Below are positions 21,459 through 34,066 of a stretch of 55,236 bases of DNA, in pieces. The position numbers and the translations under genes are program-made. The DNA lies in assembly GCA_958430865.1 (NCBI GenBank), contig CAUDNR010002502.1:5490-60725 (forward strand), given 5' to 3'. Position 1 is the first letter of the stretch, and each line of letters opens with the position of its first letter. The notes beneath the pieces are model-generated. The model saw nothing but the letters and a program-made list of their open reading frames with translations, was not told where the DNA came from and searched no databases. This DNA comes from Entrophospora sp. SA101. Its lineage: Eukaryota > Glomeromycota > Glomeromycetes > Entrophosporales > Entrophosporaceae.

Positions 21459-23970
21459 TTATAATATCTTTTCTTCGAAAATTCTAAATATACCATCATT
21501 ATCATGAAAGTCATTATGTACAATATTAATCAGGTACCAATTTTCCATTATTTCTGTAATCAATTGAGAAGAAATAGTATCCTTGTCATATATTTTTGCC
21601 CATTCACTCCAAAGTTCAAAAGCTTCATCCTATAAAATCATAATTTAATAATTATTATACATCAAGATGTATTATAATAAATATTTATAATGATAGTTAG
21701 TTACCTTCCAAGCCATAAAGCTCATATACTCTACAACTGTTGGCTGAATGATTTCTTTTCCAGGGAATACACCCCAAGTGACAGCATTAGGTCCATCACT
21801 TTGTGTATTAGTTTTCAAATCACCCTTATAAAATAAGCAATTTAATAATTTTAATATTTAAAAAAAAAATTATAATGACAATAAATATATAAATAATATA
21901 CCTGTTTGTTAACTGCATGATATGTAATATTTGGATCTTTTTCAATTTTAAGGATAAGAGAATCAAGTTTTAGAGGAGAAACAAAAATTTCCAAATATGC
22001 CTTTTTTAATATAATTAATTATCATCATTATAAATTAATAATCATCATCATTTATATCTAATTTTTTTTACTTTTTGTTTTCTTGATCAAATCAATATGT
22101 AATATATACCTTTTGATATACATAACCATTCTTTGGGCCCCAACCAAATACTTTATTATCACTTCTGACACCATTAACAGCAGGCTGAGAATTAATGGAT
22201 AAATACCCCATAGAATTAATCTTTGCTAGACGATCCTTTATCATATCAGTTTCTTGTGCAAGTGATTGATCAGACCATGGCAGTGAACTGATTTTACCAT
22301 TACAATATTGAACAAATAAGTTATAAATGTCATTCAATGTTTGTGGATGTCCCCATAATTTAAGTGCTTCTTTATCCTAATTTATGAAAATATGATTGAT
22401 TTATGAATTCGAAAATTTTTTTTTGTATATATGACATTAAAATAATTTCAGATTTATTTACATACGGAATGTTTGAGTGATATACCATAGCCATCGATTT
22501 CTCCGAAGGCTTTTATTTAAAATTTACATTTTAATATTAGCAAATAGATTTTTTGAGATAAATGACAAAGTTCTAATTTTTTTTTTTAAAAAAAAGCATA
22601 AATACCTGGTGATCTTGAATCACCCCATCTACCATTTGGATATTCATCCCATGCTTCGGTACGTGCAATATAACTTTTTGAACGATTTCCCCAGAATATT
22701 GGACGAACACTTTCATTCTTACGTTTTGCTGAAAAAGACTGATAATATAAAAATAATTTTATATAAATATTATATATATATATGTATGTATATATGAGAT
22801 GACATTAATAAACTTATTAATTAGATAAGTCATTTACCATAGACCATGGTAATGGTTTGGCTTTTTCTATATCAATAAATTCAAGAGCTTCCAAAATCAA
22901 ACGTGTGGATCTTTCCAAATTCATTGTGTAAAAATGGTATCCTTTAATACCAGCAGCATACATCTTCTTAACCATTCGAATAGTCAGTTCAATTCCATAT
23001 TTTTTGACAGCATCATCATCATGTTTGATAGGTTCCAAATCATCAAGTACATTCTGAGGAACAAAGGTTTTACAAAGTGTTATGATTCTATTAAATCCCG
23101 AATAATTCTGTATTGGCAAAAGACCGGGAATTATGGGACATTTGATACCAATAGCACGACATTTTTCAACCCATTCTAAAAATACATCTACATCATAAAA
23201 TAATTGTGTGACGATAAAATCTGCACCAGCATCCACTTTCTTTTTGAGTTGACGTAAATCATCATCTTTATCAGGATTGTCAACATGGCCCTCACAATAT
23301 CCAGCTACACCAATTCCAAAATAATCATTGTATTGTTCACGGATGTAACGAACCAAGTCAATTGCATATGTAAAACCACCCTGTACTGCTTCCCAACGTT
23401 CTTGACCATGAGGTGGGTCGCCACGCAAAGCAAGAATATTTTGACATCCACATTCTTTAGCTTGCTAATTAATATTATGATTATAAAATAATGACACATG
23501 CATAAGTAACAATTCTTTGTAAAATAAAACATATTAATTGAGTGTACCTTAAGAGCTATATCTATCTTTTCTTTAGGCATATTTGTACAAGTAAGATGCA
23601 TCATTGTTTCCAAGCCATAAACCGATTGTGCGGTTGCTACAATTTCAGAAGTGAGTTGGGAAGAAGTACCTCCAGCATTCCATGTGACATCAATAAATTC
23701 AGGACCTAAATAATACATTCTTTCCATACGATCATAAAGATTTTGTACTCCCTATCAAATTTAAAGATAAATTAAGGCAATTATCAAAAATAATGGTTAT
23801 TTTCTTTCTCTTTGATAAATTTTCTTGGCAAATAAGGTTTGAAAATTTTTTATTATCGAGATAAGTGCATGCTAATTTTTTACCTGTTGAGTTTTTGGAG
23901 GAAAATATTCGAATGACCAGTATGGTCTATTTTCTTCCATTGCCTTTTGTACTTTATTGATGATTTTCAT
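21459..23970 (-). CDS. MTHFR: Methylenetetrahydrofolate reductase (MTHFR), nine exons, intact
   Basis: Reduces 5,10-methylene-THF to 5-methyl-THF for methionine synthesis (yeast MET12/MET13). Exons on the minus strand: 23970-23884, 23751-23548, 23464-22838, 22738-22606, 22509-22466, 22376-22110, 22000-21902, 21824-21705, 21629-21459; 1752 nt, 583 aa, all GT-AG and in frame. Exon 1 has FEYFPPKT with the catalytic Glu (about residue 21). Exon 2 has [15 protein letters not shown] and [13 protein letters not shown]. Exon 3 has [42 protein letters not shown] and [13 protein letters not shown], which form the FAD-binding TIM barrel. Exons 4-9 encode the S-adenosylmethionine-binding regulatory domain: [40 protein letters not shown], then [20 protein letters not shown] and [20 protein letters not shown]. 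The enzyme is therefore probably feedback-inhibited. Only exons 3-9 and most of exon 2 lie within the duplicated segment. Confidence 0.95.
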
Positions 23971-26689
23971 TTTATAGTTATTTTGTGAAAATAATTGTTT
24001 AAATAACGTAAATTAATGTAATCTATAGTGAAAAAAAAAAATATTAATATCTGTCGCACGCAGATCGATCGTTGATGTTACTAACACTAATTCAAAATGA
24101 TCATCATTATCTTGTTATTATCATCATTGTTGCTATTGCTGTTAATGTTATCGTTTATGAAAGATAAAGCCCCAAACAATTATAACAATATATTTACGTG
24201 TATTCTAAGAATTTTAATACGATTAGTTAGTATATATATAAATGTGTTCGAATCAAATCGAACCAAATCGAGTCAAATCAATGATTAATTTATTTATAGT
24301 ATATATTGATTCATACCCGAAACGAATCAAAAAATTAAGTAAATATCTGAATGTGCTAAAAACTTTGACAAGAAAAAATTCTATGAAAAATTGCGAAACA
24401 AAAAATTCGGATAAAATTCAAAAGTAATCATTTTGAGGAATTAAGAAAATGTAAATCTTTCCTTCAAATCGCAGCTTGTCGAAAAACTAGCGAAGGAACA
24501 AATGTAAAAGGTCTTTTACGTTGTATATACTCATTATAGAGCGTTTATTATCGTTCAAAAAAATTTCTCATAAACGTTTTTATCAAGCGAAGAAACATGG
24601 CATTCTTGTAACGAAGAGCAGGATTATCGAATGAACTTTTATCAGGTATACATGACAGGGAGTTAGGTAATTATGAGAGAAATGCTTGGTTAAATCAATC
24701 CGAAGCATTCAGTTTGTTTTATTTCACAAGATAAAACGAACGAATCTCTAATAGCCCGTCATTTCTTGTAAAGTAGTTTTATGTTACCAAAGAAACATTG
24801 GGTAAAACTTATCAAAACATTGATAGAATGACAAATCTTTCAAATAAACCGATCTTTTAGTGCTTTGTATTCAAGCATGCCTTTTCCCAATGCAATTTTC
24901 AACTCTTCAAGACGTTCTGTGGGCTCATTTGGAAAATATGAAATTGAAAATTGCTAAATTACTCAACTGTCGTCCGTATTGTTGGTTTCCAAGGATCACT
25001 CACTCACTTGTGTGTAAACCCATCACGATTAAAAATTGCTTGCTTAAAAATATTTGATAATTTGTAATTTAATAACATTGTCATAAAATCAATATACATG
25101 TTAGGTCAATAATAATAGTCCTTTAAAATAAAGGAACTGAGAAATGTTTCGATTCAATTTCAATTGTTTATTTGTTCTCCTCTGTCTTTTCAAGCAAGGA
25201 CTTGAACAAAGTTGTCTATTCAATTGTCAATTTTTCCAAAGTCGGATAGTAAAACCAAATAACTAAATTAGATTGCAAGATTTAATTAGCTTTGTCTCAT
25301 CATAAATTTGCATAGATTAAACTTTGATTTTGTATTTACTTATTTTTCTTAGCCAAGTAGAAGAACCAACAGTAGACACGAAAAATAACTATCTGATGTT
25401 AATAATAATAGTAATGATCAATTAACGAACACTTTCATCGATTCTCCTAATATCGATGATAAAGCTGGTGTCTGTGAATATTATCTTTAACATTTTAGAT
25501 CTTAAATTAATATATAATAATACTAAGAATAAGTATTTATTAATGTTAAATTTATATATTTGTTTTTTTTGGATCAATGAGTTTTATTATTTTTAGTGAT
25601 CTAATGAGATGTGGCAATCATAAATTTCCAAGGTAACAAGAAGAAAGTGTCAGATTTGTCAGATAATTTCAAAGAATTCAAAATAACCCATAAAATCAAT
25701 AATCTGATCTTGATATTTTAAAGACAAAAGAAATAACACAAATGCTATACGAAGTATCAACCATGTCAGATATAAATGATAGTAAAGCTTTTTTAAACAA
25801 ATATTGTTATAAAGAGTCATATACAAGATTTGAAGAAAAAACAATTCACGATTTTTTAGAATAATCAAAGCCAAGACCTTTCATACATTTTTTTAATAGT
25901 TCCTCATTAGTAAACTGTAGATTTTTGGGTCTAATCTTACTTAATTTGGTAGGTGATAGAAACAGGATAATCGATTCGAAAAAATCAAGTGTATGAGGGA
26001 GAAATAAATAAATTAATAAATGAGCAAATAATATAATAATAGTAATAGCAGTAGTACTAACAATAATAATAATAGCAATAGTAATAAATAGTAATATTTG
26101 AAACAATTTTAATTTTAGAAGTCAAAATCCATACATAATATATATACATATATTAATGTACATACAGTATTTCTTAAGTACAATAATAGCAGCACTAATA
26201 ACAGCAATAATAATCAATAAATAATAATAGTAATAATTTTACAAATCCATACACCAATATACATATTAATATAATTATTAACTCATTGTAAACATAATAG
26301 TAATATTAAATACTACTATTATTATCATTAATATCATTCACACCTTCATATCTAAATCCACCATCACCACAACAATCTGCTCCTTATCTTCATCTACATA
26401 CTATCATTGCCTTCCTCATCTATATTCACTGCTTAATGAACCATTAAATTAGTGGTATGGTAATGAAAAAAATTCACAATACTTACTATTTTAGTCAAAA
26501 AATATTTGAGAATTCCTTCTTCATCAGTTCCTTCAGAAATACTTTTCTCTGATGTGGAAAAGCAAATTACTATATTACTAAACAGAATTAGCTCACAATT
26601 TGTTGATCATGTTCTTTTCTTGAAACAAAAACAAAAAATTTGTTAATAATTTTTTATCCGTCACAGAATAATAATAATAACAATAAATT
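23971..26689. other. Gene-poor region with decayed coding fragments
   Basis: No intact gene. 24246-24330: AATCAAATCGAACC-type short repeats resembling 3590-3640. 24930-24839 (minus): about 30 coding-like codons, PNEPTERLEELKIALGKGML, ending in a stop. 25360-25490 (plus): EEPTVDTKNNYL, then in another frame NDQLTNTFIDSPNIDDKAGV, followed by a stop. 25960-25846 (minus): KIRPKNLQFTNEELLKKCMK, ending in TGA. 26030-26300: low-complexity AAT/AGT tracts. The fragments are too short to assign. Confidence 0.35.
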
Positions 26690-27010
26690 TTTATATTGTA
26701 AATAAAACGGGATTTATTGAGGTGACGTCCAATCATGTTTGTACATGTGGCCTAGCCTAGCTTCTTTCGTTTTATTAATATGTAAAAATTCAACTCATAA
26801 GTCTAAAACAATCAAAAGCTACTACTACTTGCAATGTAAAAATCGATTTTGATGTAGGATAAACTGAGCAGAAAACTTTCCTACAGTGCGGATCATCTAT
26901 ACTCAAAAGTTAAAAATTTGGAATATCATGTGATCCATATGTTGGGTTTTAAAAAAATCACCATCATTCAATCCAGCTTTAAAAAGAAAGTCGATTTATG
27001 CAAAAAAAAT
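26690..27010. repeat. Repeat R3, short inverted copy
   Basis: The reverse complement matches the two ends of 11080-12790 (for example GGCCACATGTACAAACATGA, and GGATTGAATGATGGTGATTT followed by ATGGATCACATGATATTCC), with the roughly 1.4 kb interior missing. This supports R3 as a transposon family with internal-deletion derivatives. Confidence 0.5.
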
Positions 27011-27295
27011 TTTTTGTCTCGTGGAATTTTTAAATTGCGATAGAATTATTTACTGTTAATAAAAAAAAAGGAAACGAACATATCATTGTATCTGGACGTT
27101 AAATACGAATATCTTTAATGTATAAACTCGTCAGTAGAATGATAATTAACCCTAAAAAAATTTATTTGCTCCGCTAAAAAACTATTTTACTATTCAACAG
27201 CCTGTCAAACCAATGGGGTTTTGCTGGTATAAAGTATTTATAACATAACGTACTGAATTTTGAAGCTCAAACAAAATCAGCGCATATGTGTGTCG

Positions 27296-28190
27296 TTTTT
27301 TTTCTTTTTTATTGCGCTGGCTTAAAATGAGTTAAAATTGAAAATTGAACAGAAATATTTCGTTTTCCAAAAGTGATAAATGTTTATGTTTATTTTTACA
27401 TCTCCGTATCATGCGAATCCCTATTGCTATCTATTTTAATTTGTCATGTTTCGTGCAGAAAAATTTATCTATTTTTGTTCAAAACGTCAGGGTTAAGCGA
27501 AGCAAACACTTGACTGAAAGGAATCGTGTTTCGCAGTAAATGTTTTTTGCGTGGTGCCTATCGTTAGGTTTTCGTCTTGCTCTGATGTTTTGAACCATCC
27601 AAATGACCAAAAACTAATGGCCTTGTCTTGGATCCTTTACCTCAGACTTGTCACAACGTGTTAGTATTAGTATTAACATTTTTTCGGTCACGATACCGGG
27701 GTTAAAAAGCACATTTTCACATTTTATTTTGTTGTCAATTTAATGATCAAAATTGTTCGTGTTGAATTAAAAAAAAAATTATTTGATTTTGACCATTTGA
27801 GAGATAGTGGAGGATCTAGATATATAGAAAAAATTTATTTTTAATTTCCTTTCGGAGAAAACAATAAGATCCATTGATTTTTTTATTCAAGAAAAAAACC
27901 TTAGTTGCATGAAGCTTTTTCTTCTATAGCGATAGAATTTGAAAAAAAAACTACTCGATCCAATTGACATTTAATCTGGAATAATAAATAAATACGAGGA
28001 AAAGATCAGGACAAATGGTTTTTTTGTTTTAGTTAGGAAAAAAAAAGTATGGTTAATTTTAAATTCGTATATAATAACTTTTGATTTACATGAGGGCTCT
28101 TCTTTGCAAAGGAAATTCGTAAATCTTATTCTTCTATAACCTATAAAAATTTTTGTCAGAAAATGTATGGTTTTTCCATACATTCTGTAT
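27296..28190. repeat. Repeat R1, diverged copy without the MITE
   Basis: Paralog of 17640-18545; see that entry for shared landmarks. At the place where the hAT MITE sits in 17809-17962, this copy runs from CTATTGCTATCTATTTT to GAAAAATTTATC with only a short unrelated stretch between. Confidence 0.6.
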
Positions 28191-28200
28191 GGAATTATAC
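28142..28200. repeat. Short palindromic element related to 19620-19750
   Basis: AATTTTTGTCAGAAAATGTA is followed by a TGG...CCATACATTCTGTATGG hairpin. It shares its first 20 bases almost exactly with the element at 19620. Confidence 0.4.
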
Positions 28201-28554
28201 TATTATTGTCTTTTTTGTGTAAATAAAGTTCTGTTTGGTTTTTGGTGCGATCAACGTTTTCACCTATTAAGCGAATTTTGAGTCGTACGGCAAATATTCT
28301 GTTTATTAAAGAGTTCTTTGCAAGTGCCTTGCCATTGCCTTGCCTGTTGTTTGCGATGATATTGCAATGAACTTCTGCTCCCCCAATTTTTTTTTATTCG
28401 AAAAAAGGTTCATTATATCAATATTAGTTTAGTCGAATAAAAAATATGTTGATTATTCCAATTGTTTAATTTTTGAGGAATATATACTTGGAACAAAACA
28501 GATTAGGAATTATTTAAAAATTACGGGACTGATAAACCTGATTTGCGTCAAACA

Positions 28555-28795
28555 AAATCCGAAAAACATTTTAATTGGGCAAATAAAAAAATACGTCAAA
28601 ATCCGAAAAAACGGGTTTTCAATTTTTTACATAGCTGCTCAACCAAAATTATTACTTATTATTATTATTATTATTATTATTATTGGGTAAAATAAAAAAA
28701 AATATGTCAAAATCCGAAAAAAGGTTTTTAAATTATTACGTAGTATCCTGCAGCTGCGCAACTAAAGTTATTTGAATATTATTATTTTATTTATA
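28555..28795. repeat. Imperfect tandem duplication (~110 bp unit) with (TTA)n microsatellite
   Basis: Unit one (ATTGGGCAAATAAAAAAATA, GTCAAAATCCGAAAAAACGG, CATAGCTGCTCAACCAAAAT) is repeated with changes as ATTGGGTAAAATAAAAAAAA, GTCAAAATCCGAAAAAAGG, CAGCTGCGCAACTAAAGTTA. A partial earlier unit (GTCAAACAAAATCCGAAAAA) precedes them. A (TTA)n run lies at 28650-28684. Confidence 0.55.
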
Positions 28796-28929
28796 ATTAT
28801 CAAACAGAATCTATTTTTTAAAACAATAAACAATATCTTTTAAATTATGGCTAAAATTTACGACTAAGAATTTTTTTTTTGATACAGATAACGTTATGTG
28901 ATAACAAGAAGTTACTATTAAAGTATTAA

Positions 28930-29240
28930 AGCGTGAGTTCATTGGTAAGCTGTTTGAACACGGAATCTGCAATGGAACGTCCAAAAAATCACTATAAATT
29001 TTGAAATAAACAATACACATGCCTCGAAGTGCCAATTCCCATTGCAGAATGCATTTGCCAAGACCTAAGGCATGACATTGCCACATGTGACTCTAGAGAT
29101 TGATGAAAATATGTGGCGATGAGCAGGGCTCCTTCTTGGGACCAGTTGGATATCCTTTCATTTGATTTGATTGCCTGAAGGTGAATAAAGATGTTGTGAC
29201 TGAATACAGAAGATCAAATCTTTTACTAAACAGTCTAAAA
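28930..29240. repeat. Repeat R2, diverged copy
   Basis: Paralog of 13240-13545; shares CATTGCAGAATGCATTTG, ATTGCCACATGTGA and ATGTGGCGATGAG. Confidence 0.5.
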
Positions 29241-29689
29241 AATATTATTAATTAATATTAACAAATGAATTAATTGATTAAAAAAATTTTTTTTTGATAT
29301 AACACGTGCCCACTTTGCATCCGAAATTTTAATCTTGTTAATTATGACAAAACCATTTCATCAAGTATCATTTAATCATGACATCATCAATGACACATTT
29401 TTGACATTTAACTTTAGTAATTGTCAATTAGTCATTCTATATTATTTATTTTATTGGAAAATCATGTAAAAAGTCATGTTATTTGTAATACTTCAAGAAG
29501 TATAAATATGCTTGAAATCTCCTTCAGTGAAAAAAAAAATTAAAAACAGTTGATTTTTCAATAATGACACTTTCATTAATTGATTCATAACCCTTTCTGA
29601 TGATTAATGGTTTGGCCAACATTTAATTATTAGTTAGATTTGATGACTCTGCAATAGAGCAGAGTTTCGATTCGTAATACAAATTTTTG

Positions 29690-30275
29690 TTTGAATTATT
29701 CAAATCATTCGTTTGTTTGAATTATTATCATTCGTTTATTATTCGAATTGTATCATTCATTTATTATTCGAATTGTTATCATTCGTTTATTTGAATTGTA
29801 TCATTCGTTTATTATTCGTATTGTTATCATTCTTTTACTATTGAATTGTTATCATCATTCATTTATTATTAGAATTGTTATCATTCTTTATTATTTGAAC
29901 TGCTATTATTTGAATTGTTATCATTCTTTTATTATTCGAATTGTACCATTCGTTTATTGTTATTATTCGAATTGTTATCATCATTCATTTATCATTCGAA
30001 TTGACATCATTCGTTTATTCAAATATTTGTTTTGCTTGAATTATTCATTTTATTTCATTTATTCATTTTATTATTCGAATTGTTTATTTGAACTATTTGT
30101 TTATTCGTTTTATTCGTTTATTCAAATTATTCAAATTATTATTATTCGTTTGTTTTATTTAAATTATCAATTGAATTATTTATTTTATGTGTTTATTTGT
30201 TTATTTGAATTATTCGTTCGAATTATCGAATTATCGAATTATCATTTATTCATTTTATTCAAATAAACTTTCAAT
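29690..30275. repeat. ATTCG-type satellite / low-complexity tract
   Basis: Nearly 600 bp built from irregular repeats of TTATTATTCGAATTGTTATC and CATTCGTTTATT-like words. It keeps one plus-strand frame open (29748-30266) that would encode only Ile/Phe/Tyr/Leu/Asn-rich repeats; this is a consequence of the repeat, not a gene. Ends about 350 bp upstream of the multi-lobe kinase gene. Confidence 0.75.
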
Positions 30276-30620
30276 ATAATTTGAATACTCATTCATAGCA
30301 AGTAAAACAAATAATTCAAATAAACCCTTATTCAAATAGAAACTCTAATCAAGCAGTATAGTTGTATGTAGTGATTTTAATTTAGTTTTCCAGATTTAGT
30401 GACTCCAATAACTCAGATCACATGCTTGCAATATTTATTACAGTTTTACGACTTTAGGGTGTCAATGCTAAATTGTTGTAGTTCAGGTAAAATGTTAATT
30501 TTTTATTTAGATAAATCTAAATATATTTAATATTAATTAGTATATTTTTTGTGATACATATTTGTGGCTGAAAAAAAAAAAGTTGAAAAAATTTTTTTTT
30601 ACAAATATACAAAAACCACA

Positions 30621-33600
30621 ATGGAAACCATTTTGGATGAAAATAAACATCATGACAATACTTTTACTGACAAATTTGATTATTATTCTGATGAAAGAGA
30701 TGAAGAATATGGGGAGTGTCCAACCTGCAATAGATATAATACTTATTATTCATGGTGTCAACCATGTGATCCAAAGTTGTTAACTGAAGGATGGACTAGT
30801 GGCAATGAAACATTAAATGAATTGATTAAAAGCATACAACTTAAAGCAACCGAGTATGATAATGATAATTATCTTCAATGGATTCCTTATAATGATTTAA
30901 CAAATATTGAAAAAATAGGTGAAGGCGGGTTTGCAACTATATCCAAAGCTACTTGGTTAAATGGTTATAGAGGTATTTTTGGAAAAAAAAGATATAATGA
31001 AGATATGACTGTGGCATTATTAAAAAAACTACATAATTCACAGAATATTTCTGATGAATTTCTTAATGAGGTAAATTATTTTATTTTTCTATTTATTTCA
31101 GATTTTTAAATGTTGTTCTGAAATCTGAAATTCAATATATTTTTTTATATAGTTTAGAAATTATGTTACATTTTATGATAAATCATTTATAAATAAAATT
31201 TATGGATTAACACAAGATCCAATTACAAAAGAATATATATTTGTAATTGAATATATAGAAGGTGGAAGTCTTCAAGATTATGAAGATCAATATTCAAAGG
31301 AAAGAAATGAAGAATATGGGGAATGTCCAACCTGCAATAGATATAATACCAATAGGTCATGGTGTCAATCATGTGATCCAAAGCTATTAACTGAAGGATG
31401 GACTAGTGGCAATGAAACATTGGATAAATTGATTAAAAGTACACAGCTTAAAGCAACCAATTATCATTATAGTAATCATCTTCAATGGATTCCTTATGAT
31501 GATTTAACAAATATTGAAAAGATGGATGAAGGTGGGTTTGCAATGATATCCAAAGCTACTTGGTTAAATGGTTATAAAAGTATAAATTATGATAAGGAGA
31601 GAACCAGTAAAGATATGCCTGTGGCATTAAAAAAATTAAATAATTTACAGAATGTTTCTGATGAATTTCTTAATGAGGTAAATTATTTATTTTTCTATTT
31701 ATTTCAGATTTTTTGATATTATCGAATTATAATTAAATATTTTATTTGTTATTTTAGCTCAAAAATTATACCACGTTCCATGATAAAGTTTATATTTATG
31801 GGTTAACACAAGATCCAATTACAAAAGAATATATCTCTGTAATGCATTACATGGAAGATGGAAGTCCTCAAAATGATGAATATTTGAAAAAAAGATATAA
31901 AAGGTATGGGGAATGTCCAACCTGCAATAGATATAATACTTATTATTCATGGTGTCAATCATGTGATCCAAAGCTATTAACTGAAGGATGGACTAGTGGC
32001 AATGAAACATTAGATGAGTTGATTAAAAGTACACAACTTAAAGCAATTGAGTATGATAATAAATATTATCTTCAATGGATTCCTTGTAATGATTTAACAA
32101 ATATTGAAAAGATGGGTGAAGTTGGGTTTGCAACTATATCCAAAACTACTTGGTTAAATGGTCATAAAAGTATAAATCATAAAAATAATGAAAGATATAA
32201 TGAAGATATGACTGTGACATTAAAAAAACTACATGATTCACAGAATATTTCTGATGAATTTCTTAATGAGGTAAATTATTTTATTTTCCTATTTATTTCA
32301 GATTTTTAAATGTTGTTGTTCTGAAATTTGATATATTTTTTTTATATAGTTTAGAAATTATGTCACATTTTATAATGAACCATTTATAAAAAAGATTTAT
32401 GGATTAACACAAGATCCAGCTACAAAAGAATATATCTTTATAATGAAATACATGGAAGATGGAAGTCTTCAAGACTATGAAGATCCATATAATAAAAAAG
32501 AAGAATATGGGGAATGTCCAACTTGCAAAAGATATAATACTAATTTGTCATGGTGTCAATCATGTGATCCAAGGCTATTAACTGAAGGATGGACTAGTGG
32601 CAATGAAACATTAGATGAGTTGATTAAAAGTACACAACTTAAAGCAACCAAGTATCATTATAGTAATCATCTTCAATGGATTCCTTATTATGATTTAACA
32701 AATATTGAAAAGATGGATGAAGGTGGGTTTGCAATGATATCCAAAGCCACTTGGTTAAATGGTTATAAAAGTATAAATTATGATAATGAAAGAATTAGCA
32801 AGGATATGCCTGTGGCATTAAAAAAACTACATAATTCACAGAATATTTCTGATGAATTTCTTAATCAGGTAAATTATTTTATTTTTTTATTTATTTTCTG
32901 ATTTTTTAAATATTATTTAATTATGATTAAATATTTTATTTGTTATTTTAGCTCAAAAATTATACCAAGTTCCATGATAAAGTTTATATTTATGGGTTAA
33001 CACAAGATCCAATTACAAAAGAATATATCTCTGTAATGCATTACATGGAAGATGGAAGTCCTCAAAATGATGAATATTCTGATAAAAGAAAGGAATATTA
33101 TGGGGAGTGTCCAACATGCAATAGATATAATACTGATTATTTATGGTGTCAATCATGTGATCCAAAATTATTAACTGAAGGATGGACTAGTGGCAATGAA
33201 ACATTAGATGAGTTGATTAAAAGTACACAACTCAAAGCAACAAGATATGGTAATTGTTATTATCTTCAATGGATTCCTTATAATAATTTAACAAATATTG
33301 AAAAGATAGGTGAAGGTGGGTTTGCGACTATATCCAAAGCTACTTGGTTAAATGGTTATATAAGTACAAATCATTATAAAAGAACTAGTGAAGAAGTGAC
33401 TGTGGCATTAAAAAAACTACATAATTCACAGAATATTTTTGATGAATTTCTTAATGAGGTAAATTATTTTATTTTTTTATTTATTTTCTGATTTTTTAGA
33501 TATTATCAATTATTATTGTTGTAATTAAATATTTATTCATTATTTAGTTCAACAATTATACAAGGCTTCATTATAATGAAGATACAATTCATATTTATGG

Positions 33601-34066
33601 ATTTACACAAGATCCAATTACAAAAGAATATATATTTGTAATGGAATATATAGAAGATGGAAGTCTTCAAGATTATGAAGATCAATATTCAAAGGAAAGA
33701 GATGAAGAATATGGGGAATGTCCAACATGCAAAAGATATAATACCAGTTGTGCATGGTGTCAATCATGTGATCCAAAGTTATTAACTGAAGGATGGACTA
33801 GTGGCAATGAAACATTAGATGAGTTGATTAAAAGTACACAACTTAAAGCAACTGATTATTTTAATGATTATTATCTTCAATGGATTCCTTATAATGATTT
33901 AACAAATATTGAAAAGATAGGTGAAGGTGGGTTTGCAACTATATCCAAAGCTACTTGGTTAAATGGTAGTAAATATATAAATTATGAAAGATATAGTCAT
34001 GATAGGACTGTGGCATTAAAAAAACTACATAATTCACAGAATATTTCTGATGAATTTCTTAATGAG
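30621..34066 (+). repeat. Tandem array of ~600-bp coding repeats (exon-intron units)
   Basis: Exon starts are spaced 605, 592, 602, 596 and 608 bp (31153 to 34156). Introns of 79-89 nt are repeated too, most beginning GTAAATTATTTTATTTTT. Units 2-3 and 4-5 form a larger repeat: exons 2 and 4 both begin TTTAGAAATTATGT and carry YHYSNHLQWIP and MDEGGFAMISKATWLNGYKS, while exons 3 and 5 both begin CTCAAAAATTATACCA/AAG and carry VYIYGLTQDP and HYMEDGSPQNDEY. So at least one duplication copied a pair of units (about 1195 bp). Confidence 0.9.

Larger units (their letters stand above)
8469..23698. repeat. 15.2 kb segmental duplication, copy 1
   Basis: Corresponds base for base to 37780-53010 in direct orientation, with offset 29311 before about 11390 and 29312 after, owing to one extra T in a TTG run in copy 2. 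The differences I found are single bases near 10634, three clustered at about 11071-11092, the indel and one at about 17155. The right end lies inside MTHFR exon 2. Copy 1 is continuous with an intact MTHFR 5' end, so it is the ancestral arrangement. Confidence 0.93.

Noticed and set aside
24240..24262. GTTCGAATC word, possible tRNA T-arm
   Set aside because: No cloverleaf pairing around it; it belongs to a short GAATCAAATCG repeat tract. No tRNA or rRNA gene was found in the window.
24097..24288. Leu/Ile-rich 63-codon plus frame, possible membrane peptide
   Set aside because: Built from ATCATTATC-type microsatellite next to the MTHFR promoter; no support as a gene.
29748..30266. 172-codon open frame rich in Ile, Phe, Tyr, Leu
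   Set aside because: It is a by-product of the ATTCG satellite; sequence is periodic low complexity with no domain and a GTG/TTG-type context.
30621..34066. Regularly spaced repeats of near-constant length (possible CRISPR-like array or several separate kinase genes)
   Set aside because: Repeat units are 600 bp, coding and intron-bearing, in a eukaryotic setting. Only the first unit has a start and only the last a C-lobe, and the exons splice in one frame, so it is one gene.
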